The position numbers were made by a program, and so were the translations under genes. A DNA stretch of 64,000 nt from Acidobacteriaceae bacterium (GTDB lineage Bacteria > Acidobacteriota > Terriglobia > Terriglobales > Acidobacteriaceae): assembly GCA_003134855.1 (NCBI GenBank), contig PLCS01000014.1:274541-338540 (forward strand), read 5' to 3'. The notes under the pieces are model-generated. The model did no database searches. It was not told the DNA's origin and saw nothing but the letters and a program-made list of their open reading frames with translations. Every line of letters starts with the position of its first letter. Within the stretch, counting starts at the first letter, position 1. Below are positions 55,650 to 64,000 of this stretch, piece after piece.

Positions 55650-58043
55650 TTACCCCATCTCCACATCCACCTGGTTTTCATCAAGCAGCATCTCCGCTGG
55701 AATCAAGTTACCCTCCAACTGTCTCCCGTTGAGAACAAGCTTTTTCACGCCTTTTTGCACTCCTGCAGGATTTTTAACTTCGATAGTCAGTTTCTTTCCG
55801 CGAAAGACGCGAGCCATTTTGAATTCTTTCCATGCGGAAGGAATGCAGGGATCGATTCTCAGGCCGCCATACTCCGGCTGGCATCCGAGAATGTACTGGG
55901 TGGCCGCATAAAACGACCAGGCAGCGGAGCCGCTCAGCCAGGGAACGCGCGAGGCACCGAAGCGCGGACTGTATTTGCTGTGTGTAAATTGGCAGTAAAC
56001 GTAAGGCTCAATCTGCCGGACCTCCGCGCGCGAGTTATAGGCGGCGGGCAGATAGGATCGGAAATACTCGTAGGCCAGATCGCCGTGGCCTAGCAGCGTC
56101 TCCGCGATCACCGCCCAGCCCTGCGTATGCGTGAAGATGCTGCCGTTCTCCTTCAAGCCCGCATTGAACAGCGCGGCCCGCATCACGTGGAAGTCCGTGT
56201 GCACATAAGGCGGGTCGCAAATCATCAGGCCAAACTCCGTGGCCAGGCGCTCGCGCACCGACCGCATCGACCGCGCCGCCCGTTCAGGATCGGCATGTCC
56301 GCTGATCAGCGACCACGATTGAGGATTGAGAAAGATCTTGCCTTCGGCGCTTTCCTTCGAGCCGAACTTGAAACCATCGGCGCGATAGGCGCGTAAATAC
56401 CATTCTCCGTCCCACGCATCTTCTTCCAGACGTTTGTCTAACTTCGCTAACTCATCCTCTGCCCATTGTTCTTCTTCTTTCAAAGTCAGCAACCGGCAGA
56501 TCTCCAGATAGACTCGCAGGGCGTAGCGCAATTGAAAGGCCACGAAAATCGATTCCCCCTGCTGCCCCAAGCGAATGCAGTCGTTCCAATCAGCGGACAA
56601 GCCGCAGGGCAGGCCATGCGCCCCGCTGCGCTCCAGATTGAACTGGATCGCGCGTTTCATATGGCCCAGTACGGTATCTTCTCCCTGGTCGGCATACGGC
56701 AATACCTTTTGATAGAAATCCAGGTCGCCGCTCTCCTTCACGTAGGCCGGAATCGCATTGAAGAGCCACAGGCAGTCGTCGGAGCGGTACTCTTCTTCCC
56801 GCGGAGCTTTTTCGTTCCCTGGGTGATGGTCGAACTGCCTCACGACTGGCATTGCGCCACCGGTCGAAACCTGCCCGGTGATCATCAATTCCAAACGTTG
56901 GCCGGCTTCTTCGGGAATGGTGTGCATCACGCCTAACATATCCTGGACCGTGTCCCGAAAACCCAATCCGTCGCGCTCCCCCGCGTAAATCAAGCTGGCC
57001 GCTCGCGACCAGGCATAGGTGATCAGGCAATTGAAAGGGCCCCACATATTCAGCGTGCTGTTCAACTCGGCGTCCGGCGTTTCCACCGTAAGTCCGGCGA
57101 GGCGCTCATGCCAGTAACTCTTGACCTTGGCAAGCTCCTCGCGGACCTTTTTCATGCTGCCGAATTCCGCCGCCGCCGCTTTCCCCTCCTCGCGTGCCCG
57201 GCCAATGCCCATCAGGACAAGAAACTCCCTGGTCTCTCCGGGCGCTAGAGTGATTCTGGCTTGCAGTGTGCCGCAGGCGTTGTCGCCTACGGCCAGCGAG
57301 TTTATGCATCGTCCCTGCTCGACAACCGAGGGATTATGATAACCTCTATAACTCCCGATGAAGGCGGAGCGGTCCGTATCATAACCGATCACTTCGGCGC
57401 CCACTAACGCCTGGAAGGTATGACGCCCTTGATCCTTCTCCGCGAAGTTATCCGGCATGAGCGGAATATTGACGTTGGTCCCGTGGTCGATGATGTTATC
57501 CTCGACCTCCATTTTTACAGTATGCTGCGTGTATTGCAGGTTGATCAGATCATCGGCGGCGGACCAGTTTCCGGCATACTCCACGTAAGTGAAAGCGCTT
57601 AACTCGCGCGGCTTTTCGCCTAAGTTAGTGAGCTTCACATGCCAGCACTCGAAGGTCTTTCCCAGCGGAACAAAGTAAGTGGTCTCGGATTGTATGCCGG
57701 CATACTCCGACGCAATGACCGTATAGGCGCTGCCGTGGCGGCACTCCGACTTGTACTGATCGAGCGGCTTGCCGACAGGCTGCCACGACGCCGACCAGTA
57801 ATCCTTACTGTCGTGGTCATGCAGATAGATGGTACGGCCCGTCTGGTCCATCGGGACGGCGTTGAAGCGCAGCCGCATGAAACGCCCCATGGCCGCCGAT
57901 TGATAGAAACTGTATCCGCCGGCGTTATTGGTGATGATGGCGCCATATTCCGTCGAGCCCAGATAGTTGCTCCACGATCGGGGAGTGTCGGGACGAGTAA
58001 TTACATACTCTTTGTTCGCGTCGTCAAAGTATCCGAATTGCAT
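55650..58043 (-). CDS. GH94 disaccharide phosphorylase (cellobiose/chitobiose type)
   Basis: A 797-residue glycoside phosphorylase. The N-terminal beta-sandwich starts MQFGYFDDANKEYVITRPDT, with NYLGSTEYGAIITNNAGGYSFY, as in cellobiose and diacetylchitobiose phosphorylases. The (alpha/alpha)6 barrel has the catalytic acid in GLSADWNDC and phosphate-binding residues in GSIFTHTQGW. It would split a beta-linked disaccharide with phosphate into a sugar 1-phosphate and a free sugar. ATG 58043 has GAGGA upstream. It follows the GPH transporter by 36 bases. Substrate not certain. Confidence 0.88.
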   Translation of the reverse strand: MQFGYFDDANKEYVITRPDTPRSWSNYLGSTEYGAIITNNAGGYSFYQSAAMGRFMRLRFNAVPMDQTGRTIYLHDHDSKDYWSASWQPVGKPLDQYKSECRHGSAYTVIASEYAGIQSETTYFVPLGKTFECWHVKLTNLGEKPRELSAFTYVEYAGNWSAADDLINLQYTQHTVKMEVEDNIIDHGTNVNIPLMPDNFAEKDQGRHTFQALVGAEVIGYDTDRSAFIGSYRGYHNPSVVEQGRCINSLAVGDNACGTLQARITLAPGETREFLVLMGIGRAREEGKAAAAEFGSMKKVREELAKVKSYWHERLAGLTVETPDAELNSTLNMWGPFNCLITYAWSRAASLIYAGERDGLGFRDTVQDMLGVMHTIPEEAGQRLELMITGQVSTGGAMPVVRQFDHHPGNEKAPREEEYRSDDCLWLFNAIPAYVKESGDLDFYQKVLPYADQGEDTVLGHMKRAIQFNLERSGAHGLPCGLSADWNDCIRLGQQGESIFVAFQLRYALRVYLEICRLLTLKEEEQWAEDELAKLDKRLEEDAWDGEWYLRAYRADGFKFGSKESAEGKIFLNPQSWSLISGHADPERAARSMRSVRERLATEFGLMICDPPYVHTDFHVMRAALFNAGLKENGSIFTHTQGWAVIAETLLGHGDLAYEYFRSYLPAAYNSRAEVRQIEPYVYCQFTHSKYSPRFGASRVPWLSGSAAWSFYAATQYILGCQPEYGGLRIDPCIPSAWKEFKMARVFRGKKLTIEVKNPAGVQKGVKKLVLNGRQLEGNLIPAEMLLDENQVDVEMG

Positions 58044-58079
58044 TGGCAATCAATCCTCTTTTTGTTCACTGTGCCGCAT

Positions 58080-59507
58080 TCAGGCGGACGCCATCTCTTC
58101 GCCCTTCGCCTGCCTTACCTGTAACTCGCCCTGCATCTTCTTCATCTGGGCTTCGTTGAGCGGATAGAAGATCATGCCCAGGCCAGTCAGCAGAAAGCCG
58201 ATGGCGGGAATGACGGTAAACAGCAGCATAATTCCGTGCAGTGCGTGCGGCGTCTGCGCTACGCCGGCCTGATAGCCAAAGCTGGCGAGCAGCCAGACGG
58301 CGACTGGACCGCCAATCGCCCAGCCGAGCTTGTTCGACATACCCGCCGCCGAGAAGATGAGGCCGGTGGCGCGGCGTCCCGTGCGCCACTCCGAGTAATC
58401 GGCCGAGTCGGCGAACATTGCCCACAACACGGCGGAGGTTGGTCCAGTTACCGCGCTGTAAAGCACCTGGAAGACAAACATCAGAGCGATTTGCTCCGGC
58501 CTGACCCAGTAAGAAACGACAAGGAAAATTGCTCCCATTACGGCGAGGCCTATGTAAGTCGCCTTCCTGCCGGAAACCTTTGTGACGTGCTGAATGGCGA
58601 TCGATCCCAGTAGTGCGAGTAATGTTCCGGCGACCATAAAGGCGACGGACAGCTTTTCATTGCCGACGTAGTACTGGAAGTAATAGAGGATTGCGCCGCT
58701 GCGAATGGCCACCGAGCAGACGGTCAGCGTTCCGGTGAAGAAGAGGATCAGCCACGGCAGATTGGTTGCCAGGTCGGAGAGATCACGACCAAGAGATGTA
58801 TTCTGCGGGGCCGGCTGTATGCGTTCTTTGGTCAGCGCGAAGGTGAGGAAGAAGAGCGCGGTGGCCGCAACGGCATAGAGGCCCATTGTCAGTTGATAGC
58901 CGTGAGCCTTGGCCGCGGCCAGCAACACTCCGCCCATCTCCGGCTTGACCCGCCCGAAGTAATCCACCAGATAGAGCGTCGAGAATTGAACCACCAGACC
59001 CGCGCCGTAGGCAAAAGCAAAGCGGTAGGATGAGGCGCTGGTGCGTTCCTGGGAATCGGGAGAGATCACGCCCATCAAAGCCGAATACGGAATGTTGATT
59101 GCCGAATAGACCATCATCATCAGGCTCAAAGTGATGTAGGCGTATATCAGCTTTCCGTTTGGGCCAAATCCTGGCGTAGTAAAAGTGAGAAAGCTGATGA
59201 TGCCGAAGGGAACCGCGAACCAGAGTAGGTAGGGACGGAACTTGCCCCAGCGCGTATTGGTCCGGTCGCCCATCACACCCATGAAGAGGTCGAATCCCAT
59301 GTCGAAAAACCGCGTCAACAGAAGGAGGATCGCGAGCTTCTTCAGCAGAGTGTCTTCCAATTTGGCATCGGGAGTATAGAAAAAGACGTCGGTATAAAAC
59401 TTGCTCTGAAAATAAATAAAGGTCATCCAAAACAGATTGGAGGCCGCATCGCCGAAGGCGTAGCCGGTCTTCTCGAAAAATGTCAGTTTTTGAGTTTTCG
59501 TATTCAT
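58080..59507 (-). CDS. GPH-family sugar:cation symporter
   Basis: A 475-residue inner-membrane transporter of the MelB/GPH family, with 12 predicted helices. Family features are KTGYAFGDAASNLFW near the start, the Asp-containing FDMGFDLFMGVMGDRTNTRWG and the loop RWGKFRPYLLW. A -10-like TATACT lies 65 bases upstream (59572-59577, minus strand). Co-transcription with the GH94 gene implies uptake of the disaccharide that the phosphorylase splits. Confidence 0.88.
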   Translation of the reverse strand: MNTKTQKLTFFEKTGYAFGDAASNLFWMTFIYFQSKFYTDVFFYTPDAKLEDTLLKKLAILLLLTRFFDMGFDLFMGVMGDRTNTRWGKFRPYLLWFAVPFGIISFLTFTTPGFGPNGKLIYAYITLSLMMMVYSAINIPYSALMGVISPDSQERTSASSYRFAFAYGAGLVVQFSTLYLVDYFGRVKPEMGGVLLAAAKAHGYQLTMGLYAVAATALFFLTFALTKERIQPAPQNTSLGRDLSDLATNLPWLILFFTGTLTVCSVAIRSGAILYYFQYYVGNEKLSVAFMVAGTLLALLGSIAIQHVTKVSGRKATYIGLAVMGAIFLVVSYWVRPEQIALMFVFQVLYSAVTGPTSAVLWAMFADSADYSEWRTGRRATGLIFSAAGMSNKLGWAIGGPVAVWLLASFGYQAGVAQTPHALHGIMLLFTVIPAIGFLLTGLGMIFYPLNEAQMKKMQGELQVRQAKGEEMASA

Positions 59508-59673
59508 GTATCGAGTTCCTCTTGTTCAGGGCCACAGTGACGCAACGCCGCGCAGCCGCCTCTCGCGTGCCAGTATACATGAAAGAGATAAGGTCAGGTG
59601 GTCACGGCGCTCACGGCAATTGCCGTCCAAACAACAGTAACTCTGCGGAAGGTGCGGGCGCGCGCGGGCCGTG

Positions 59674-61128
59674 CTATTCGTTATCGGCGATCAGCAGGCG
59701 CAGGTCGCGCAGGTTTTGGCCGGTGGACCCGGTGACTACGGCGTCTCCCAAGGCGGTGAACATGGGACAGGCGTCGAAGGCGGCCAGCGAGGACTTCAGG
59801 TGGAATCCGAAGGAGTGGGCGCGGGCGACGGTTGTGGGATCGGCGACGGCGCCGGCGGACCGGGTGTTGCCGTCAATGCCATCGGAACCGGCGCTGAGCA
59901 CGGTCAGCCGTTCGCCCGGATAGCTCTCCAGCTCCAGCGCGCACTCCATGACAAACTGCTGGTTACGGCCTCCGGCGCCGGGCGCGCGGTCGAGGGTGAC
60001 CGTGACCTCGCCGACCGAAATCAGGCAGAGCTTCGGATGGTTGGCACGCAGTTCGTGGAAGCGCTCCAGCAGGTAGCGGGCGGCATCGGCGTAATCCCAG
60101 TCGTCGCACGTATTGTCGACCTCCGCGTGAAAGCCGGCCTTCTCCGCCAGCAGACGGGCATTCTCCGCCAGGTCGTGGCTGGAAAGGAGAATCTCGAAGA
60201 CCGAATCGCGGAAGGGTGCATCCTCTTCGCTCATGGAGGCGGCTGTGGTGATGCGGCGCGCGGGCATGGCGCCCAGCCTGGGCAACTTGGCGAAGAAAGG
60301 CGGACGCCAGCGCTTGTTACCGGGCGATTCGGGCAGGTCTTCGCGCTCGAAGAATGTGCGGATGGAAGGCGGAAGTTTGGGCGCCAAATCGTACTTTTCC
60401 AGCAGGGCGCGCACATCGGCGACGGTGGAGTGATCGGGCGACGTGGGACCGGAGGAGAGCGCGTCAAGCGAGCGCAGCGGCACGTCGGGCAGCAGCAGGC
60501 TGACCTTGGCCGCCTCAGGCGCGGCGATGGCCAGCCGCCCGCCTTTGACTGCGGAGAAATGCTTGCGCATGGTGTTGATCTCGCTGATGGGCGCGCCCGA
60601 GGCGAGCAGTAACTGATGAAAGGCAATGGTGTCGTCAAGCGAGATGCTCGGATCAAGCGGCAGGTCGAAGAGGGCCGAGCCACCCCCGGAGATGAGGAAG
60701 AAGACGAGCGTGTCTTTGCGGGCCTTGCGCAGCATGGCCAGCGCGGCGCGGGCCGCGGCGAAGGAGTTTTCGTTGGGCGTAGGATGTCCGCCTTCGAAGT
60801 AGCGGAAGCGCCAGTCGCGGCTCCTGGGAAGCTGGTTGGAGCAGCAGATGCCGCGCAGGCCATTGCGGCGGCTCATACGATTGAGCAGCACATCAAGCAT
60901 GGGACCGGCCACCTTGCCCAGTGCGATGACAAAAATCTTCTTGTAATGGGAGAGACAGATCGTCTCCGGTCCGCTGCCATCGGGCAGGAGGCGATGCAGC
61001 GTGTCGCCCTCAAAGCGGAGGCGGCGGTCGAAGGCTGAGGCAATACTGCAGGCCTTAATAGCGCCGGTAAAAATCTCAGTGGCCGTATCGTGCAGAGTAT
61101 CGAGGGCGAAATCGCTGACGGGAGTCAT
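59674..61128 (-). CDS. Glycerate 2-kinase (MOFRL family)
   Basis: A 484-residue kinase making 2-phosphoglycerate from glycerate with ATP. An N-terminal DUF4147 domain (VIALGKVAGPMLDVLL, GGHPTPNENS, FLISGGGSALFDLP) is followed by the C-terminal MOFRL domain (GEVTVTLDRAPGAGGRNQQF, LSAGSDGIDGNT). ATG 61128 has AAGGAG upstream and is preferred over an ATG seven codons earlier. It is separated from the GPH gene by 166 bases, so it need not be in the same operon. Confidence 0.9.
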   Translation of the reverse strand: MTPVSDFALDTLHDTATEIFTGAIKACSIASAFDRRLRFEGDTLHRLLPDGSGPETICLSHYKKIFVIALGKVAGPMLDVLLNRMSRRNGLRGICCSNQLPRSRDWRFRYFEGGHPTPNENSFAAARAALAMLRKARKDTLVFFLISGGGSALFDLPLDPSISLDDTIAFHQLLLASGAPISEINTMRKHFSAVKGGRLAIAAPEAAKVSLLLPDVPLRSLDALSSGPTSPDHSTVADVRALLEKYDLAPKLPPSIRTFFEREDLPESPGNKRWRPPFFAKLPRLGAMPARRITTAASMSEEDAPFRDSVFEILLSSHDLAENARLLAEKAGFHAEVDNTCDDWDYADAARYLLERFHELRANHPKLCLISVGEVTVTLDRAPGAGGRNQQFVMECALELESYPGERLTVLSAGSDGIDGNTRSAGAVADPTTVARAHSFGFHLKSSLAAFDACPMFTALGDAVVTGSTGQNLRDLRLLIADNE

Positions 61129-61411
61129 GAACAGTGCTCCTTCAGCCAACCGGCGAGCGCCGTATGCAATGGCTCGAGTTGACAGTTAAATAAGTGATTG
61201 GCGCGAAGAAGGAGCGGCCATTGTATCGGTTCGGTAGCTGATGCTGTCGTGGTCATTCCATACTCCATTCTACGCGCATACCATAAAGATTTCTTTATAT
61301 CGGGGGCGTTCCCGCGGAGAGTCCCAAAGCGAGATACCGCAGCCCGCCGCCGCGAGGCCCGACTCCGGCGTAACCGAGTAGGGCAAGCACAGATTAAGGT
61401 ATTCTGGCAGT

Positions 61412-62470
61412 ATGATGAATGATCTTCCGCCGAATTTCTCCGCCGTGAATGAACTTGATCCCATTCGCTTTACTCGTCAATTGTGCGAGATCGAATCCAC
61501 TACCTACCACGAGGGGGCGGTGGGCGATTTTCTGGCAGATTTTCTTGGCGCACGCGGCTGGGCCGTGGAAAAGACGCCTGTCGACCAGCCGAGGGAGAAC
61601 GCCGGCGGCGGCCCGCGCTGGAACGTCTATGCTGGTACGGCCGGCGAGAGGCCCGATCTGGTCTTCTCCACCCACATGGACACCGTGCCGCCTTACATTC
61701 CTTTCCGTGAGGATGAGGAGTTCCTTTACGGGCGCGGCGTTTGCGACGCCAAAGGCATCCTGGCCGCGCAGGTGGCCGCCGCCGAGGCGCTGCGCGCCAT
61801 GGGATTTCGGATTGGGATGCTGTTTGTCGCGGGCGAAGAGCGCGATTCGGCCGGCGCCATCGCCGCCAATCTGACGCCCAGGGGCAGCCGCTTCCTCATC
61901 AACGGCGAGCCAACCGACAACCGCCTGGCGCTGGCCTCGAAGGGCGCTTTGCGCGCGGCATTCAAGTCCACCGGCAAGATGGCCCACTCGGCCTATCCCG
62001 AACTGGGCGAAAGCGCGGTACACAAGCTCATTGAAGTGCTGGCAAAAGTGCTGACGATGCCGCTCGCTGAGCTGGAGGGCATTGGCCCCAGCACGCTGAA
62101 CATCGGCCAGATTCACGGCGGCCACGCGCCCAACGTGATCGCCGACAAGGCCGAGGCGCAGGTGTTGGTGCGCACGGTAACCGACTCGGGGCCGGTGCGC
62201 GCTCAGTTGACAGAAATCGCGGGCGACAAGGCCGAGGTGGAGTTCACGCTCGACACCCCCTTCGTTCGCCTGCGCGCCGTCGAGGGTCTACCCACCATGA
62301 TCGCCAAATTCTCCACAGATATTCCGCAGCTTTCCAACTGGGGCGAGCCGCTGCTGCTGGGACCGGGGTCGATTCACGTGGCCCACACGCCCTTTGAGAA
62401 GCTGGCGAAGAAGGAACTGCTGGAGGCGGTCGAGCTGTACATCAAGGTGGCCAAGCAGTTGCTTGGGTGA
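61412..62470 (+). CDS. M20-family metallopeptidase/deacylase (ArgE/DapE-like)
   Basis: A 352-residue zinc amidohydrolase. Zinc ligands are visible in FSTHMDTVPP (His), YGRGVCDAKG (Asp), VAGEERDSAG (catalytic Glu and ligand Glu), INGEPTDN and VAHTPFE (His). The lid/dimerisation domain lies around residues 175-285. It hydrolyses an N-acylated amino acid or dipeptide; ArgE, DapE or a peptidase cannot be separated by motif. Single gene, divergent from the glycerate kinase; 283 bases of spacer with no other gene. Confidence 0.87.
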   Translation: MMNDLPPNFSAVNELDPIRFTRQLCEIESTTYHEGAVGDFLADFLGARGWAVEKTPVDQPRENAGGGPRWNVYAGTAGERPDLVFSTHMDTVPPYIPFREDEEFLYGRGVCDAKGILAAQVAAAEALRAMGFRIGMLFVAGEERDSAGAIAANLTPRGSRFLINGEPTDNRLALASKGALRAAFKSTGKMAHSAYPELGESAVHKLIEVLAKVLTMPLAELEGIGPSTLNIGQIHGGHAPNVIADKAEAQVLVRTVTDSGPVRAQLTEIAGDKAEVEFTLDTPFVRLRAVEGLPTMIAKFSTDIPQLSNWGEPLLLGPGSIHVAHTPFEKLAKKELLEAVELYIKVAKQLLG

Positions 62471-62488
62471 GGTGGCGGCAATCGCGTC

Positions 62489-62959
62489 TCAGGCAGGTTC
62501 GGAGCTTTTGGCGATGACCCGCGCCTGCGGAGCAACCGCATCCATCGCCAGATCGGCGATGGATGCTGTGTTCAGGACACCCAACATGGCCTCCTGCGCT
62601 TTCACCCAAACGGGGTGCGCGGGGCAGATTGACTTGCGGCTGCAGGAGGCTCCGGAGACGAGGCAGAGGTTCAGGCAGATGGAACCTTCAATCGCCTCGA
62701 TCACCGTGCGAACCGACGCCTGGCGACCGGCGGGAAGCATCTCAAAGCCTCCCGACTGGCCGCGGCGGGAAACAAGAAATCCGGCGCGGCACAAGGCTTG
62801 CAGAACCTTGGAAAGAAAGCTCTCCGGCGCACCGGTGGCGCGGGCCAGCGCGGGCAGGCGCGTGCGCTGATGAGCGGGCAGCGTGGCCAGATGGATCATT
62901 ACGCGCACCCCATAGTCGGCGGCGCGGGTGAGCTGCATGGTCGAGCCGGATTCTCCCAT
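62489..62959 (-). CDS. Rrf2-family transcriptional regulator with four cysteines
   Basis: A 156-residue winged-helix repressor. Residues 8-75 (MQLTRAADYGVRVMIHLA, SFLSKVLQALCRAGFL, RRGQSGGFEML) match the Rrf2 HTH and wing. The sensing region has Cys95, Cys99, Cys106 and Cys112, close to the three-cysteine cluster binders IscR and NsrR. ATG 62959 has GGAGGG ten bases upstream. No isc or suf genes adjoin. Convergent with the M20 gene. Confidence 0.87.
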   Translation of the reverse strand: MGESGSTMQLTRAADYGVRVMIHLATLPAHQRTRLPALARATGAPESFLSKVLQALCRAGFLVSRRGQSGGFEMLPAGRQASVRTVIEAIEGSICLNLCLVSGASCSRKSICPAHPVWVKAQEAMLGVLNTASIADLAMDAVAPQARVIAKSSEPA

Positions 62960-62988
62960 CGATTCGCTTCCCTCCAACATGATGTTAA

Positions 62989-63705
62989 TCAATCGTAACG
63001 CGGAAGGCCGCCGGCGGGCAGATCCCCGGCCAGTGGACAATCGGCGCAACGAGCAGTTCTGCCGCAGTGAGCCTTGCCCACGGCGACCGTGAGAGCATGA
63101 AACTCATTGAAGAGCTGCGCCTGGTTCTCCGTGGCGTCGGTGGCGAAGGCCTGACGGGTGAGATCGGCCAGGGAGTTATACCCCTTGCGATTGCGGCCGG
63201 GCGTAGGCTTCAGAAGCCGGTGGCGCTCGGCAATGCGGCGCAGGTACTCGTCGGCGACGGGAACGGGATGGCCGAGGGCGTAGAGCAGGATCGCGTCGGC
63301 GGTCTCCGGACCCACGCCGGGCAGGGAGAGCAGGCGTCGTCGCAGAGTGTCCGTGGGGCTGGCGGCAAGGTTTTCCAGCGATCCGCTGAATTCGGCGTCG
63401 AGCATTGCGACAAATGCCTTGAGCGCGGGTGCCTTGCGAGTGGGAAAGCCAGAGGGTTGAATGAGTCGCTGCAACTCTTCCAGAGGGATGGAGCGCAGAC
63501 CGTCCACGGTCAGTGCGCCGGCAGCGCGCAGGTTGGCCAGAGAGCGCTCGACGGCCTTCCAGGCGGTGTTCTGGGTGAGGTAAGCGCCGAGGATCATTTC
63601 AAAAGGAGTCTCGGCCGGCCACCAGTGCTGGGGACCATACGTCTCTGCCAGTTGATCGTGCATCCGGCGCAGGCGCTGGGCGGGAGTGAGTCGGGTCGAG
63701 GTCAC
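62989..63705 (-). CDS. Endonuclease III-like HhH-GPD protein
   Basis: A 238-residue DNA glycosylase-fold protein. The HhH element reads LSLPGVGPETADAIL (127-140) and the catalytic Asp lies in VADEYLRRI (Asp152). The lysine that makes endonuclease III a lyase is Glu134 here, so the protein is at most a monofunctional glycosylase. The iron-sulphur region has three cysteines (HCGRTARCADCPL) but not the usual fourth. It likely transcribes toward the Rrf2 gene, 30 bases away. Substrate unknown. Confidence 0.82.
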   Translation of the reverse strand: MTSTRLTPAQRLRRMHDQLAETYGPQHWWPAETPFEMILGAYLTQNTAWKAVERSLANLRAAGALTVDGLRSIPLEELQRLIQPSGFPTRKAPALKAFVAMLDAEFSGSLENLAASPTDTLRRRLLSLPGVGPETADAILLYALGHPVPVADEYLRRIAERHRLLKPTPGRNRKGYNSLADLTRQAFATDATENQAQLFNEFHALTVAVGKAHCGRTARCADCPLAGDLPAGGLPRYD

Positions 63706-64000
63706 GGCTGACCTTAGGATAACGGGTGAGACAGATAATTCTTTGAAAGAGGCAGCAAGTTATCCACCCCTTCTCGGTGATAGCAGGTTAGCGAGTCAGC
63801 GGATTTGTGAGACTGGGGCAAATCATGGCCTTTGGGGTCTGGCAATGGCCCTGCCGGGCGCATCCGGCTCTTTGGCTCTGGAACGAATGCAGAAAAAGAT
63901 CGCAGCAGCGGCAATTGGCGGTATACTGTCGTCGATGGGAAAGCAAAATGGAAATCCCGGGTTATATGTACTCGCACTGGTTAATAGATCGGTGAAAAGT
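63706..64000. other. Intergenic end of window, possible gene start
   Basis: About 295 bases. On the plus strand a frame beginning ATG at 63935 (MGKQNGNPGLYVLALVNRSV) stays open to the last base. A TATACT hexamer at about 63922 lies too close to it to serve as its promoter unless the message is leaderless. No gene is asserted. Confidence 0.3.

Overview
The window looks like a chromosomal segment of a high-GC, diderm bacterium, most likely a member of the Acidobacteriota (Terriglobia-like). This placement is an inference. It rests on the gene content and order (yicC-gmk-rpoZ-coaBC-udg; leuABCD-ilvBNC next to purC and cvpA; olsBA ornithine-lipid genes), on a LexA/DeoC pair, and on short interspersed repeats whose translated form contains a SHPERS-type peptide. 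No rRNA, tRNA, CRISPR array, prophage or transposase gene was found.

Layout. 1-2243: end of threonine synthase, homoserine kinase, a terminator-bounded possible small RNA, thioredoxin. 2248-3642: lexA-deoC behind a promoter that looks leaderless. 4254-6415: two regulators, an OmpR-type response regulator and a sigma-54 activator with no DNA-binding domain. 6626-10984: thioesterase, PLP-dependent dehydratase, an exported superoxide dismutase, small exported proteins, an orphan AbrB-type antitoxin and a hypothetical gene. 10905-16564: ispG, an SDR gene translationally coupled to two glycosyltransferases, and a ROK/polyphosphate-type glucokinase. 16895-23847: dTDP-rhamnose synthesis (rfbBACD), then a Wzx-type flippase, a Wzy-type polymerase and a family 2 glycosyltransferase. 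The last three are AT-richer than the surroundings, as usual for O-antigen loci. 23940-30455 (minus strand): yicC, gmk, rpoZ, coaBC and a family 4 uracil-DNA glycosylase, with an MsbA-like ABC transporter upstream. 30667-36993: prolyl-tRNA synthetase, a class A penicillin-binding protein, an M2 dipeptidase. 37042-46319: a LysR regulator divergent from a complete branched-chain amino acid operon (leuABCD, ilvBNC). 46449-47080: a Phd/VapC toxin-antitoxin pair. 47151-47335: a probable structured non-coding RNA on the minus strand. 47622-52556: purC, cvpA, a Fis-type regulator, a HAD phosphatase, a TPR-secretin and a 59-residue zinc ribbon. 52676-61128: GH16 glucanase lipoprotein, olsBA, a GH94 disaccharide phosphorylase with its GPH symporter, and a glycerate kinase. 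61412-63705: M20 peptidase, an Rrf2 regulator and an endonuclease III-like protein.

The region is mostly housekeeping and biosynthetic. The less ordinary material lies between and inside the genes: (a) the structured RNA candidate at 47151-47335, with four hairpins, a possible pseudoknot and its own terminator; (b) a MITE-like element with long imperfect terminal inverted repeats whose end supplies the rpoZ stop codon (26311-26441); (c) an interspersed repeat translated in frame inside the uracil-DNA glycosylase (24579-24674), with a relative at about 34950; (d) a family of degenerate 7-8 bp tandem repeats filling many junctions of the operons, in one case forming the C-terminal tail of the ABC transporter; (e) three GTGCCCC-type hairpin repeats.
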